Assembly (NCBI RefSeq): GCF_001279005.1
Contig: NZ_LGCN01000231.1
Span: forward strand, 1 to 40,085
DNA: 40,085 nt
Direction: 5' to 3'
DNA from: Streptomyces caelestis
GTDB lineage: Bacteria > Actinomycetota > Actinomycetes > Streptomycetales > Streptomycetaceae
A program made the position numbers and the translations under genes. Shown one piece after another: positions 1 through 7,229 of the stretch (its first letter is position 1; each line of letters begins with the position of its first letter). A model generated the notes under the pieces. It was not told the origin of the DNA and searched no databases. It saw nothing but the letters and a program-made list of their open reading frames with translations.

Positions 1-12
1 CGGCAACCCCGC

Positions 13-702
13 TCAACCCCCCAGCACCCGCCGCCACTGAGCGACGGCCTCCGCCGACACCGGCCCGCCCCAGCCCTCCGGCCGCGCCGCCCCACCGATG
101 TGAAAGGCGTCGACGCCGGCCTTCACCAGCAACGGCACATGCTCCAGCCGCAACCCGCCCCCCACCAGCAACCGCTGCTCGTACCCCGGCTCCCCCCGCC
201 GCCCCGCCTCCGCGAGCAGCGTCGGCAACCCGGCGTCCACTCCCGCGGCCGCCCCGGCCGTCAGGTAGGTGTCCAGCCCGGGGAAGTCCGCGAGCTGCTT
301 GCGCAGGGCGTCCCGGTCGGCGGCCCGGTCGATGGCCCGGTGGAACGTCCACCGGCATCCCTCCAGCTCACCGGCCACCCGCTCCACCGCCCCCAGGTCC
401 ACTCCCCCGTCCGGGCCGAGGAACCCGAGCACGAACTCCTCCGCCCCGACCCCGCGCATCGCGCGCGCGGCCTCCACCAGCCGCTCGACGGACCCCGCCG
501 CGAACCCGTCCGCCAGCCGCAGCATCACCCGCACCGGAAGGTCCACGGCCGCCCGGATCCCCGCGACGGTCGCCGCCGCCGGCGTCAGTCCGTCCGCCGC
601 CATGTCGGTCACCAGCTCGAGGCGGTCCGCACCTCCGGCCTGGGCGGCCACCGCGTCCTCGACGTCGAGGGCGATCACCTCCAGGACTGCACGCTTGCTC
701 AT
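13..702 (-). CDS. cutC: CutC family protein
   Basis: This 229-residue protein belongs to the CutC family, a TIM-barrel group named for copper homeostasis in Escherichia coli, though its biochemical reaction is not firmly established. The N-terminus (LEVIALDVEDAVAAQAGGAD) and the following RLELV segment are the family signature, and the length is close to the usual 230-250. The ATG at 702 is preceded by GAGGAATGGGG, a reasonable ribosome binding site. The gene is transcribed leftwards and stops 12 bases from the window edge, so downstream partners are unseen. A DasR-type operator at 737-748 lies directly upstream, which points to control by amino sugars rather than copper. I am sure of the family but not of the function. 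Confidence 0.93.
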   Translation of the reverse strand: MSKRAVLEVIALDVEDAVAAQAGGADRLELVTDMAADGLTPAAATVAGIRAAVDLPVRVMLRLADGFAAGSVERLVEAARAMRGVGAEEFVLGFLGPDGGVDLGAVERVAGELEGCRWTFHRAIDRAADRDALRKQLADFPGLDTYLTAGAAAGVDAGLPTLLAEAGRRGEPGYEQRLLVGGGLRLEHVPLLVKAGVDAFHIGGAARPEGWGGPVSAEAVAQWRRVLGG

Positions 703-736
703 GGGACCCCATTCCTCGGCATCAGGCGGCGACTAC

Positions 737-748
737 AGGTCTAGTCCA
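737..748 (-). promoter_or_regulatory. DasR-type operator (dre-like) upstream of cutC
   Basis: On the minus strand this reads TGGACTAGACCT, matching 10 of 12 positions of the DasR consensus TGGTCTAGACCA. It is identical to the second operator in the nag intergenic region (29300-29311). It sits 35 bases upstream of the cutC start and past the end of the neighbouring gene, so it can only serve cutC. Binding is inferred from the motif. Confidence 0.65.
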
Positions 749-776
749 ATCCAAGCCTACGCCCTGCCCCCACCGC

Positions 777-1457
777 TCACCCCCCGAAGATGTTCAGCTC
801 CGCCGCCTCCACCCCGGCCAGCTCGTACGCGGCCCCGTCCACCGGGCGCCCCGCGTACAGCCGTACGAGCGTCGGCCCGTCGCCGATGTAGCGGGCCGGG
901 GGACGCTCCCCCGTGGCGTCGCCCAGCCGCAGCGGCTCGTCGGCGTCGTCGAGGTCGGCGTGCAGGGAGAGGTGCCCCTTGAAGGACGTGACCTGTGCCA
1001 GCAGCTCCAGCGCGTACGGCAGCCCCGCGCCCGCGTACGCCCCCGGCTCCCCGAGCGCGACCCGTACGTCCCCGGCGTGCACCCACTCGCCCAGCGCGAG
1101 CTTGTCCAGCGCCCCGCCCGCGTCGGCGATCAGTGGCCCGGCCTCGGTCATCCCGCGGTACAGCTCGTCCACGACCTGGGCGTTCGCCCACTCCGCCCGC
1201 TCGGCGATGTCGCGCTGGTTGCTCTCGGGCGAGAACGCCCCGTCCTCGAACCGCCGCTCCAGGACCCGGGTGAACGCGGCCGAACAGTGCGCCAGCACGT
1301 CCCGCACCGTCCATCCCGGACACGCCGCCACCGGCAGCGCGAAGTCCGCGTCGCCGCGCCCCCGCAGCAGCGGGATCAGCGCGTCCCGCTCGACGGCCAG
1401 CAGCCGCCCGGGCAGTTCGGGGTCTCGTACGTTCTGTACATCCGCAGGAGTCGTCAT
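777..1457 (-). CDS. Mycothiol-dependent maleylpyruvate isomerase family protein (TIGR03083-like)
   Basis: The 226-residue product has the DinB/MDMPI N-terminal fold. It has an early conserved segment (FALPVAACPGWTVRDVLAHC) followed by a helical bundle and a small C-terminal domain. Members bind mycothiol and a divalent metal. Some isomerise maleylpyruvate, but most actinobacterial paralogues have unknown substrates. The ATG at 1457 is chosen over upstream starts because a TAGCGT -10 box lies exactly 13 bases before it and no ribosome binding site is visible, indicating a leaderless transcript. It stands alone between cutC and the restriction island. The family is clear and the substrate unknown. 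Confidence 0.85.
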   Translation of the reverse strand: MTTPADVQNVRDPELPGRLLAVERDALIPLLRGRGDADFALPVAACPGWTVRDVLAHCSAAFTRVLERRFEDGAFSPESNQRDIAERAEWANAQVVDELYRGMTEAGPLIADAGGALDKLALGEWVHAGDVRVALGEPGAYAGAGLPYALELLAQVTSFKGHLSLHADLDDADEPLRLGDATGERPPARYIGDGPTLVRLYAGRPVDGAAYELAGVEAAELNIFGG

Positions 1458-1464
1458 GCCGCCC

Positions 1465-1470
1465 ACGCTA
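1465..1470 (-). promoter_or_regulatory. -10 box of a probable leaderless promoter
   Basis: Minus-strand TAGCGT, followed by 7 bases and then the ATG at 1457. No convincing -35 is visible and there is no Shine-Dalgarno sequence, so transcription probably starts at the start codon. Confidence 0.5.
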
Positions 1471-1492
1471 GTGGTGGACGGGCCTCGAAGTC

Positions 1493-1510
1493 CGTACCGA
1501 CCGTGGTACG
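1493..1510. repeat. Short inverted repeat, possible operator
   Basis: CGTACC and GGTACG flank 6 bases, immediately upstream of where the -35 region of the isomerase-family gene would be. It could bind a dimeric regulator. No regulator is identified, and the arms are short enough to arise by chance. Confidence 0.3.
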
Positions 1511-1544
1511 CCGATGCCGTGCTGCCGGCCGCAGCGGGCACGCA

Positions 1545-2450
1545 CTACAGCGTGCTCGGCACATCACCTTCGTCGGTCTGTTGCGCGGGAATGGCCGGCT
1601 TCCGCCCTGCGGCCTCACCGAGACCGAACATCAGACTCGACGGCCGCGCGGTCCGCCGGTCGGACACCACGATCCCGCCGCGCCACTTGCCCACCGGGTC
1701 CTGGTACCGGAACTGGAGCTTCTTCAGCCGCTCCCCGAACTCCTCCCTCAGTGGGCGGTACGCGTCGTCGCAGTGCACGTTCCACGTCACGTCGCCCAGG
1801 TAGGCGTGGCAGGCGATGGGGAACAGCAGGGAGGAGACGACGAGGTCCGAGAGCTGGAGCAGCGTGTGGGTGTCGCTGTGCCCGAAGACCGGCGACTCGA
1901 TGACGCCCTTGAGGAGGTCGCCGCCCGCGCGGTACTTGCGCGTCGTCACGCAGTGCACGTTCGGCGCGTTCTTGGACTTGGTGCGGCTGTCGAGGACCAT
2001 GACGCCGCGCGAGTGACAGTCCAGCAGCTGGGCCTGGAACGTCTCGGTGAGGCTTCCGACCGAGGTGCTGTACACGCCGGTCTCGTTGAAGGCGAGGCCC
2101 TCCTGCTTCACCCACACGCGGGCCAGGAGACGTGCGTTGCAGCGCTCCAACAATCCAAGGATCGAGTCGACGAGGAGCATCGCCGCCCGGCGCCGGTCAC
2201 GGTTCCCGACGCGGACGTCCTTGCGGACGTCGGACCCCTTGATCTCCGTGTGGATCACTTCGGAGAGGTGCAGGGCACGGCGCAACTGCGGCCGGTACGT
2301 CTTCTTGATGTTGAGGAAGTCCCAGGTCAGCTGCTTGATGTGGGAGTCGTGAACGGTGAAGCCACCGACGACGAGGACCGGCGGGGCGTCCGGTCTGGCG
2401 GGGTCGAGCGTCTGGCCGTTGCCCGCCTCGTCGATGTAGCACAGGTACAA
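1545..2450 (-). CDS. DUF3800 domain-containing protein
   Basis: This 301-residue protein has the DUF3800 layout. It opens with YIDEAG (Asp7, Glu8), has a central VMVLDSRTKSKN strand, and a late QLSDLVV motif. These acidic positions resemble a ribonuclease-H-like active site, so a nuclease role is often suspected for the family, but no reaction is established. I start it at the TTG at 2450 because GGGAGGG sits just upstream and translation begins directly in the conserved strand. It lies next to an XRE/DUF397 module and a type I restriction system, and DUF3800 genes are common in such accessory regions. A hairpin at 2473-2496 separates it from DUF397. Confidence 0.82.
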   Translation of the reverse strand: MYLCYIDEAGNGQTLDPARPDAPPVLVVGGFTVHDSHIKQLTWDFLNIKKTYRPQLRRALHLSEVIHTEIKGSDVRKDVRVGNRDRRRAAMLLVDSILGLLERCNARLLARVWVKQEGLAFNETGVYSTSVGSLTETFQAQLLDCHSRGVMVLDSRTKSKNAPNVHCVTTRKYRAGGDLLKGVIESPVFGHSDTHTLLQLSDLVVSSLLFPIACHAYLGDVTWNVHCDDAYRPLREEFGERLKKLQFRYQDPVGKWRGGIVVSDRRTARPSSLMFGLGEAAGRKPAIPAQQTDEGDVPSTL

Positions 2451-2472
2451 CGATCCCTCCCGGAAAACACTC

Positions 2473-2496
2473 GGGCCGCTCCCGAAGGAGCGGCCC
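2473..2496 (-). terminator. Hairpin between the DUF397 and DUF3800 genes
   Basis: A perfect 10-bp stem (GGGCCGCTCC / GGAGCGGCCC) closes a CGAA loop. It lies downstream of the XRE-DUF397 operon and only 23 bases before the DUF3800 start. It may terminate the operon or act as an attenuator in the DUF3800 leader. There is no U-run, as usual in Streptomyces. Confidence 0.6.
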
Positions 2497-2504
2497 CAGG
2501 ACCT

Positions 2505-2522
2505 GGTGCAGCCATATGCACC
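2505..2522. repeat. Dyad GGTGCA-N6-TGCACC, possible operator
   Basis: A perfect 6-bp dyad upstream of the hairpin in the DUF397-DUF3800 gap. The surrounding bases (ATATG, TTTTGTTTG) are unusually AT-rich for this genome, consistent with a promoter region, but I could not place a clear -35/-10 pair. Confidence 0.3.
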
Positions 2523-2608
2523 GTGTTTTGTTTGCTACCGCCGATGCTGCCAAGACCGACCGAAGCCGGTCAAGCCGACCGTCACGCCATGCTGACGTCG
2601 ATTTTCGG

Positions 2609-2812
2609 TCAGTGAGCGTGACGTGCGTGAGCGACGAAGGCGGACCAGGCGGCGGGGGCCACTGTGAAGGCGCCCTGGCTTGTGTCCTTGGAGTCGCGGA
2701 CGTGGACGGAGGCGGGGAGGGTGGCGACCTCGATGCAGTCGCCTCCAGAACCACCGCTGTAACTGGACTTGAACCAGTTGAGCGACTGGCCTTTGAACTG
2801 CTCGCTTGTCAT
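2609..2812 (-). CDS. DUF397 domain-containing protein
   Basis: A 67-residue protein with the typical DUF397 pattern: WFKSSYS near the start, then GGDCIEVA, VHVRDSKD and a closing APAAWSAFV. DUF397 proteins are the usual partners of XRE regulators of the DUF5753/Scr1 type in actinomycetes. Some such pairs act as toxin-antitoxin-like or developmental regulators. Its ATG overlaps the stop of the upstream XRE gene (ATGA, 2809-2812), so the two are translationally coupled. The specific role of this pair is unknown. Confidence 0.9.
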   Translation of the reverse strand: MTSEQFKGQSLNWFKSSYSGGSGGDCIEVATLPASVHVRDSKDTSQGAFTVAPAAWSAFVAHARHAH

Positions 2813-3654
2813 GAGTCTCCTTGCAGCAGCTTCTCGATGCGGCGCAGGGACTCCTTCGGGGTCAGCGCCTGAGCCCGGATGATTCCATAGCGCGCCGCGA
2901 TGCCACGGACGATTTCCCTTTCGGTGATCACCCGACCGCTTCCCTGACTCTCCAAGTAGGCCACCTGCTCCCCTCCTTCCGGCACCATCAACGTGAACGG
3001 ACCGTCCACGCAAGCATGGTCGGTTGCTCCGGTCGGCATCACCTGAATCTCTACGTTCGGGTTCTGGCCGGTGAGGAGCAAGTGCTCAAGCTGCCCTCGT
3101 AGCACCTTAGAACCGCCGATGGGCCGCTGAAGAACGGCCTCCTCCAGGACAAAGCTGAGCACTGGTGCGGGCATGCGGCCGAAGAGCTTGTGTCGCGCGA
3201 GCCGCGCCGACACCATCTGCTCGATCTCCGCCTCGTTCCGGCGCGGGCGCCACACCGTGAACATCGTCCTGGCGTAGGCCTCGGTCTGAAGCATGCCCGG
3301 CACGATCAACGGCGCGTACTGATGGAACTCGACCGCCGTCTCCTCGATCCGCGCAGCATCCCGAAAGAAGGCCGGGTACCGCGTCAGGGCGACCGCTCGC
3401 TTCATCGCAAGCAGAACCCCGTCCGCCTCAAGCAGCGTGTCCAGTTTCTCGATGGTGTCCGGCCTGGCGATTCGCCGGCCCTGCTCGATCGCGGCAATCT
3501 GCGCCTCGCTGTATCCGAGGAGCGGGCCGAGGGCGGCCTGGGTGAGACCGGCACGTTCCCGAAAGAGCTTGATCTGCCTACCGAAGCACCGCAGGAGCTC
3601 GTCGGCAGGATCCTGGCCGCGTACCGCGACCGCCTGTTCCGGAACCTGCACCAT
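2809..3654 (-). CDS. XRE family helix-turn-helix regulator with DUF5753 (Scr1-type)
   Basis: The 281-residue protein has an XRE/Cro helix-turn-helix at about residues 20-75, containing ERAGLTQAALGPLLGYSEAQ and IEQGRR. A DUF5753 effector domain follows at about 100-275, including QYAPLIVPGMLQTEAYARTM and VPEGGEQVAYLESQGS. It is a DNA-binding regulator, probably partnered with the overlapping DUF397 protein. It is divergent from an RsbW-like ATPase, with tandem repeats in the shared intergenic region that look like its operators. This three-gene set is a common actinomycete cassette, of which bldB/whiJ-like loci are the best known. The signal it responds to cannot be read from sequence. Confidence 0.9.
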   Translation of the reverse strand: MVQVPEQAVAVRGQDPADELLRCFGRQIKLFRERAGLTQAALGPLLGYSEAQIAAIEQGRRIARPDTIEKLDTLLEADGVLLAMKRAVALTRYPAFFRDAARIEETAVEFHQYAPLIVPGMLQTEAYARTMFTVWRPRRNEAEIEQMVSARLARHKLFGRMPAPVLSFVLEEAVLQRPIGGSKVLRGQLEHLLLTGQNPNVEIQVMPTGATDHACVDGPFTLMVPEGGEQVAYLESQGSGRVITEREIVRGIAARYGIIRAQALTPKESLRRIEKLLQGDS

Positions 3655-3671
3655 GGGCCACCCCTGTTCCT

Positions 3672-3717
3672 GCCCTTACAGACACATTCGGCGCCCTTAC
3701 AGACACAATGTGTAAGG
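3672..3717. promoter_or_regulatory. Tandem 15-base repeats with an inverted half-copy (candidate XRE operators)
   Basis: GCCCTTACAGACACA occurs at 3672-3686 and again at 3693-3707. The period is 21 bases, two helical turns. It is followed by the inverted half TGTGTAAGG at 3709-3717. The array lies between the divergent XRE gene (start 3654) and ATPase gene (start 3765), where an autoregulatory operator is expected. Confidence 0.6.
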
Positions 3718-3764
3718 ACGTGGTTGCTGGTCACCGTACGTACGCCGCACGAGGCTCACCCCCC

Positions 3765-4265
3765 ATGACCACTGAAATTCCCCCCATCGAGCACACCGGG
3801 CAGCCCTCAGCCCATGCCGAAGAGTTCTCCATGTGCTTCACCTCCACCCCGCGAGGTGCCCGCCTGGCCCGAAGGCTCGCTTCCCACCGCTTGGATGCCT
3901 GGGGTTTCCCGTACGAGTCCGAGGTGAACGAGACCGTGACGCTGGTCGTGGCCGAGCTCACCGCCAACGCGGCGACCCACGGCCGCGTTCCGGGCCGCGA
4001 CTTCCGCCTGAGCCTGACACTGCCGGCCGCCCGCGACCTTGTGCGCATCGAGGTCACCGACACCCGAGACGGTGGCTTGTCGCCAACCTGGTCCTGTGCT
4101 CCTCAGGATCCCGAGGCGGAGGAGGGCCGCGGCCTCTGGTTGGTGTCCCGCCTGGCGAGCCGGCTGTCCGTCGGACCGCGCGAGGAGGGAGGACCGGGCA
4201 AGACGGTACGAGCCGAGCTGGACCTCTGCGGCGAAGTTCATGCGATCAACCGAGTCTCGGAGTGA
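3765..4265 (+). CDS. ATP-binding protein, RsbW-like anti-sigma factor family (HATPase_c_2)
   Basis: The 166-residue protein is a single GHKL ATPase domain. It has the N-box ELTANAATHG at about residues 63-72, a G1-type VTDTRDG, and a G2-type EGRGLWLV. Streptomyces encode dozens of these. A few are serine kinases acting on anti-anti-sigma factors, but most are unassigned. I start at the ATG at 3765 rather than the GTG 57 bases upstream, because the upstream extension would run through the inverted repeat and shows no family similarity. No sigma factor or antagonist lies nearby. The XRE-DUF397 pair opposite is its likely functional partner. Confidence 0.85.
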   Translation: MTTEIPPIEHTGQPSAHAEEFSMCFTSTPRGARLARRLASHRLDAWGFPYESEVNETVTLVVAELTANAATHGRVPGRDFRLSLTLPAARDLVRIEVTDTRDGGLSPTWSCAPQDPEAEEGRGLWLVSRLASRLSVGPREEGGPGKTVRAELDLCGEVHAINRVSE

Positions 4266-4359
4266 CCGGATGACCGTGCGGTGATGACGTGAGCGGTCCG
4301 GGTCCGAGCCAAGATGTTCCGGATCCTCCACACTGGCCGTCGTTGTCACTGGTGGGTCG

Positions 4360-4365
4360 TAGGAT
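4360..4365 (+). promoter_or_regulatory. -10 box of a probable leaderless hsdM promoter
   Basis: TAGGAT, then 7 bases, then the GTG at 4373. No -35 is obvious. The box supports the GTG at 4373 as both transcription and translation start of the restriction operon. Confidence 0.45.
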
Positions 4366-4372
4366 CCCTCGT

Positions 4373-5884
4373 GTGATTACGGGTGAGCTGAAGAGCAAGG
4401 TGGACCGCGTCTGGGACGCGTTCTGGTCGGGCGGGATCTCCAACCCGCTGGAAGTGATGGAGCAGATCACCTACCTGCTCTTCATCCGGCGTCTGGACGA
4501 GTTGCAGACCGTCAAGGACAAGATGGCCCGGCGCGGCATCCCTGACACCAACCCGTTCTTCGGCCCTGACCAGCAGGATCTGCGCTGGCAGAACTTCAAG
4601 GACACCGAGCCGGCGAAGATGTACGAGACGGTCGCCGAGGAGGTCTTCCCCTACCTGCGTGCTCTGGGAGGCGAGGACTCCACGTACTCGCACCACATGA
4701 AGGACGCCCGCTTCACGATCCCGACGCCCAACCTCCTGTCCAAGGTCGTCCTCCTCCTGGAGGGCATCCCCATGCAGAACAAGGACACCAAGGGTGATCT
4801 GTACGAGTACATGCTCGGCAAGATCGCCTCGGCGGGGCAGAACGGGCAGTTCCGCACCCCTCGGCACATCATCCAGCTGATGGTCGAGATGACCGAGCCG
4901 AACCCGCGCGACGAGATCTGCGACCCCGCGTGCGGCACGGCCGGCTTCCTGGTCGCCGCGTCCGAGTACGTACAGCGCGTCCACAAGGACGACCTGGTCG
5001 AAGCCGACAACCAGCACCACTTCAACAACAGCATGTTCCACGGGTTCGACTTCGACTCGACGATGCTCCGCATCGGCTCGATGAACATGCTCCAGCACGA
5101 CGTGGCCAGTCCGGACATCCGCTACCGCGACTCGCTGTCGGAGGACGCGGGCAAGGAGACCGACCGGTACTCCCTGATCCTCGCGAACCCGCCCTTCGCC
5201 GGCAGCCTCGACTACGAGACGACCTCCTCGGAGCTGCTGAAGGTCGTCAAGACCAAGAAGACCGAGCTCCTCTTCCTGGCTCTCTTCCTCAAGCTACTCA
5301 AGCCAGGCGGCCGGGCCGCAGTGATCGTTCCCGACGGTGTCCTCTTCGGCTCGACGAAGGCCCACAAGGAACTACGCCGCATGCTGGTCGAGGAACAGAA
5401 GCTCGACGCGGTGGTGAAGCTCCCGTCCGGTGTCTTCAAGCCGTACGCCGGTGTCTCCACCGCCATCCTCTTTTTCACAAAGACGGACTCCGGCGGCACG
5501 GACGAGGTCTGGTTCTACGACGTCCAGGCAGACGGCCTCAGCCTGGACGATAAGCGAACGCCCCTGTTGCCCGAGGACCGTCTGGGCCTTCGTGCTACCA
5601 GCCTCACGGCCGAGGACCACGCGAAGAACAACCTCCCCGACGTCTTGGCCCGCTGGAAGCGTCGCACCACGGATGAGCGCTCGCGTGTCCGGACGGAGCA
5701 GAGTTTCTGCGTCCCGAAGTCCGACATTGCCGCCCAGGGGTACGACCTCTCCCTGAACCGCTACAAGGAAATTGTTCACGAGGAGGTCGTGACCCGACCA
5801 CCGCTGGAGATCCTGGACGACCTGGAGCGCTTGAACAAGGAGATCGAGGCGGGCACGGCGAAACTGAAGGAGATGCTGACGTGA
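4373..5884 (+). CDS. hsdM: Type I restriction-modification system methyltransferase subunit
   Basis: HsdM forms the M2S methylase that adds N6-methyladenine at the site recognised by HsdS, and joins HsdR to make the nuclease. From the GTG at 4373 the protein is 503 residues. It has an N-terminal helical HsdM_N domain, the SAM-binding motif I DPACGTAGF at about 184-192, and the catalytic NPPF at about 272-275 (N6-adenine class). An ATG at 4289 would add 28 residues with no family similarity. The TAGGAT box 13 bases before 4373 argues for the GTG. Its stop overlaps the hsdS start by 4 bases. All catalytic motifs are intact. Confidence 0.95.
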   Translation: MITGELKSKVDRVWDAFWSGGISNPLEVMEQITYLLFIRRLDELQTVKDKMARRGIPDTNPFFGPDQQDLRWQNFKDTEPAKMYETVAEEVFPYLRALGGEDSTYSHHMKDARFTIPTPNLLSKVVLLLEGIPMQNKDTKGDLYEYMLGKIASAGQNGQFRTPRHIIQLMVEMTEPNPRDEICDPACGTAGFLVAASEYVQRVHKDDLVEADNQHHFNNSMFHGFDFDSTMLRIGSMNMLQHDVASPDIRYRDSLSEDAGKETDRYSLILANPPFAGSLDYETTSSELLKVVKTKKTELLFLALFLKLLKPGGRAAVIVPDGVLFGSTKAHKELRRMLVEEQKLDAVVKLPSGVFKPYAGVSTAILFFTKTDSGGTDEVWFYDVQADGLSLDDKRTPLLPEDRLGLRATSLTAEDHAKNNLPDVLARWKRRTTDERSRVRTEQSFCVPKSDIAAQGYDLSLNRYKEIVHEEVVTRPPLEILDDLERLNKEIEAGTAKLKEMLT

Positions 5885-7065
5885 AGATGTTGCCCCTGGG
5901 TGAAGGGTTCGCGTCCATCCGCAACGGGATGAACATCAAGCAGGACAAGTCTCCACGAGGCCTTCCGATCACCCGCATCGAAACCATCTCCAAGGGGGTC
6001 GTCGACCCTAATCGAGTCGGATATGCGGGACTGGAACGCGAAGACTGCAGAGATTGGATACTCCAAGAAGGAGACATTCTCTTCAGCCACATCAACAGCG
6101 TTGAACATATCGCCAAATGCGCGATCTACCGAGGCGAACCTCGCGAACTAGTTCACGGGATGAACCTACTACGCCTTCGCGTAGAGCAATCCATACTCGA
6201 TCCGAACTATGCAATACACGCAATGAGAACGCCCGAATTTCGGGCCCGCATCATGCCTTTCGTGAATCGTGCCGTAAATCAGGCAAGCATTTCTATTGGC
6301 AATTTGAAAGGCGTCTCACTCCCAGCCCCCTCCCTAGAGGAGCAGGCGCGCGTCGTTAATCTTCTTGACCAAGTGGACTCCCTACGGGACCAGCGCCGCA
6401 AGGCTACTACTCTCCTCAACGACCTTGCTCATTCCATCTTCTTCGACATGTTCGAGGAGGGCACCCGATCCACAAAGTGGCCACGCATGCCCATCTCCGA
6501 CATCGGGGAGGTCGTAACAGGTAGCACTCCTGAGACATCGAACGCCAGCTATTTCGATGGCCCTATCCCCTTCGCCACCCCTGCAGAGATTGGCAAAGAA
6601 TGGTTGGTCCGCACCACATCGCGGACATTGACCAGCTCGGGCGCCGCGCGAGGAAGACTCATTCCATCCGGCTCCGTCCTCGTTACCTGCATCGGGGCAT
6701 CGCTTGGCAACGTCTCCTTGGCTGAGGTTCCTCTGGCTACGAACCAGCAGATCAACTCTGTGGTATTGAATGGCAGCATCATCGATTCCTGGTATGCCCT
6801 TTTCGCCTTCAAAAAGCTCCTTCCAGACCTCTGGAATGCATCATCCTCTACTACACTCCCCATTGTAAGCAAAAGAAAATTTCAGAGTTTGCAAATCCCG
6901 GTTCCCGAGATTTCTGAACAACGTAAGTTCGGAAGTGTAATGAGCCGGTTGAAGCGAGAGATGGTTCCACATCATGACCAGATCTCTGTGCTCGACGAGC
7001 TTTTCACTGCACTCCAACAGCGCGCCTTTTCTGGCACCCTCTGGGATCATGAAGCCACCGCGTAG
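5881..7065 (+). CDS. hsdS: Type I restriction-modification system specificity subunit
   Basis: HsdS sets the DNA target. The 394-residue protein shows the expected two-fold plan. Target domain 1 is at about residues 1-150, followed by conserved helix region 1 (SLEEQARVVNLLDQVDSL and following). Target domain 2 is at about 200-345, followed by conserved region 2 (EISEQRKFGSVMSRLKREMV). It starts with a GTG overlapping the hsdM stop (GTGA), so it is translationally coupled; an ATG two codons later is an alternative. Roughly 6000-7060 is visibly richer in A and T than its neighbours, with runs such as AAAAGAAAATTTC, the normal sign of recent exchange of specificity genes. The recognition sequence cannot be predicted by eye. 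Confidence 0.94.
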   Translation: MKMLPLGEGFASIRNGMNIKQDKSPRGLPITRIETISKGVVDPNRVGYAGLEREDCRDWILQEGDILFSHINSVEHIAKCAIYRGEPRELVHGMNLLRLRVEQSILDPNYAIHAMRTPEFRARIMPFVNRAVNQASISIGNLKGVSLPAPSLEEQARVVNLLDQVDSLRDQRRKATTLLNDLAHSIFFDMFEEGTRSTKWPRMPISDIGEVVTGSTPETSNASYFDGPIPFATPAEIGKEWLVRTTSRTLTSSGAARGRLIPSGSVLVTCIGASLGNVSLAEVPLATNQQINSVVLNGSIIDSWYALFAFKKLLPDLWNASSSTTLPIVSKRKFQSLQIPVPEISEQRKFGSVMSRLKREMVPHHDQISVLDELFTALQQRAFSGTLWDHEATA

Positions 7066-7229
7066 AGCCTGACACGCCTGCGTATCGCACCCGGTCCCCA
7101 ACCGCCGCTGCAACCATCCACCAGTCGGTCGGCGTCCAACAACCGTCACATCACGTCACACAGGCCGCTGAGCATGTAGCAGTCAGGAAGACAGCTCTCG
7201 CTCGCAGGGGGAAGGGACACAGCTCGGTC
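7066..7229. other. hsdS-hsdR spacer
   Basis: There are 164 bases between hsdS and hsdR with no gene. The only signal is a GGGGGAAGGGAC ribosome-binding region just before the hsdR ATG. I saw no clear promoter or terminator, so co-transcription with hsdMS is likely. Confidence 0.5.

Noticed and set aside
4289..4372. hsdM start at the ATG 4289
   Set aside because: The 28 extra residues are Pro/Ser-rich without family similarity. The TAGGAT box inside this stretch fits a leaderless start at 4373.
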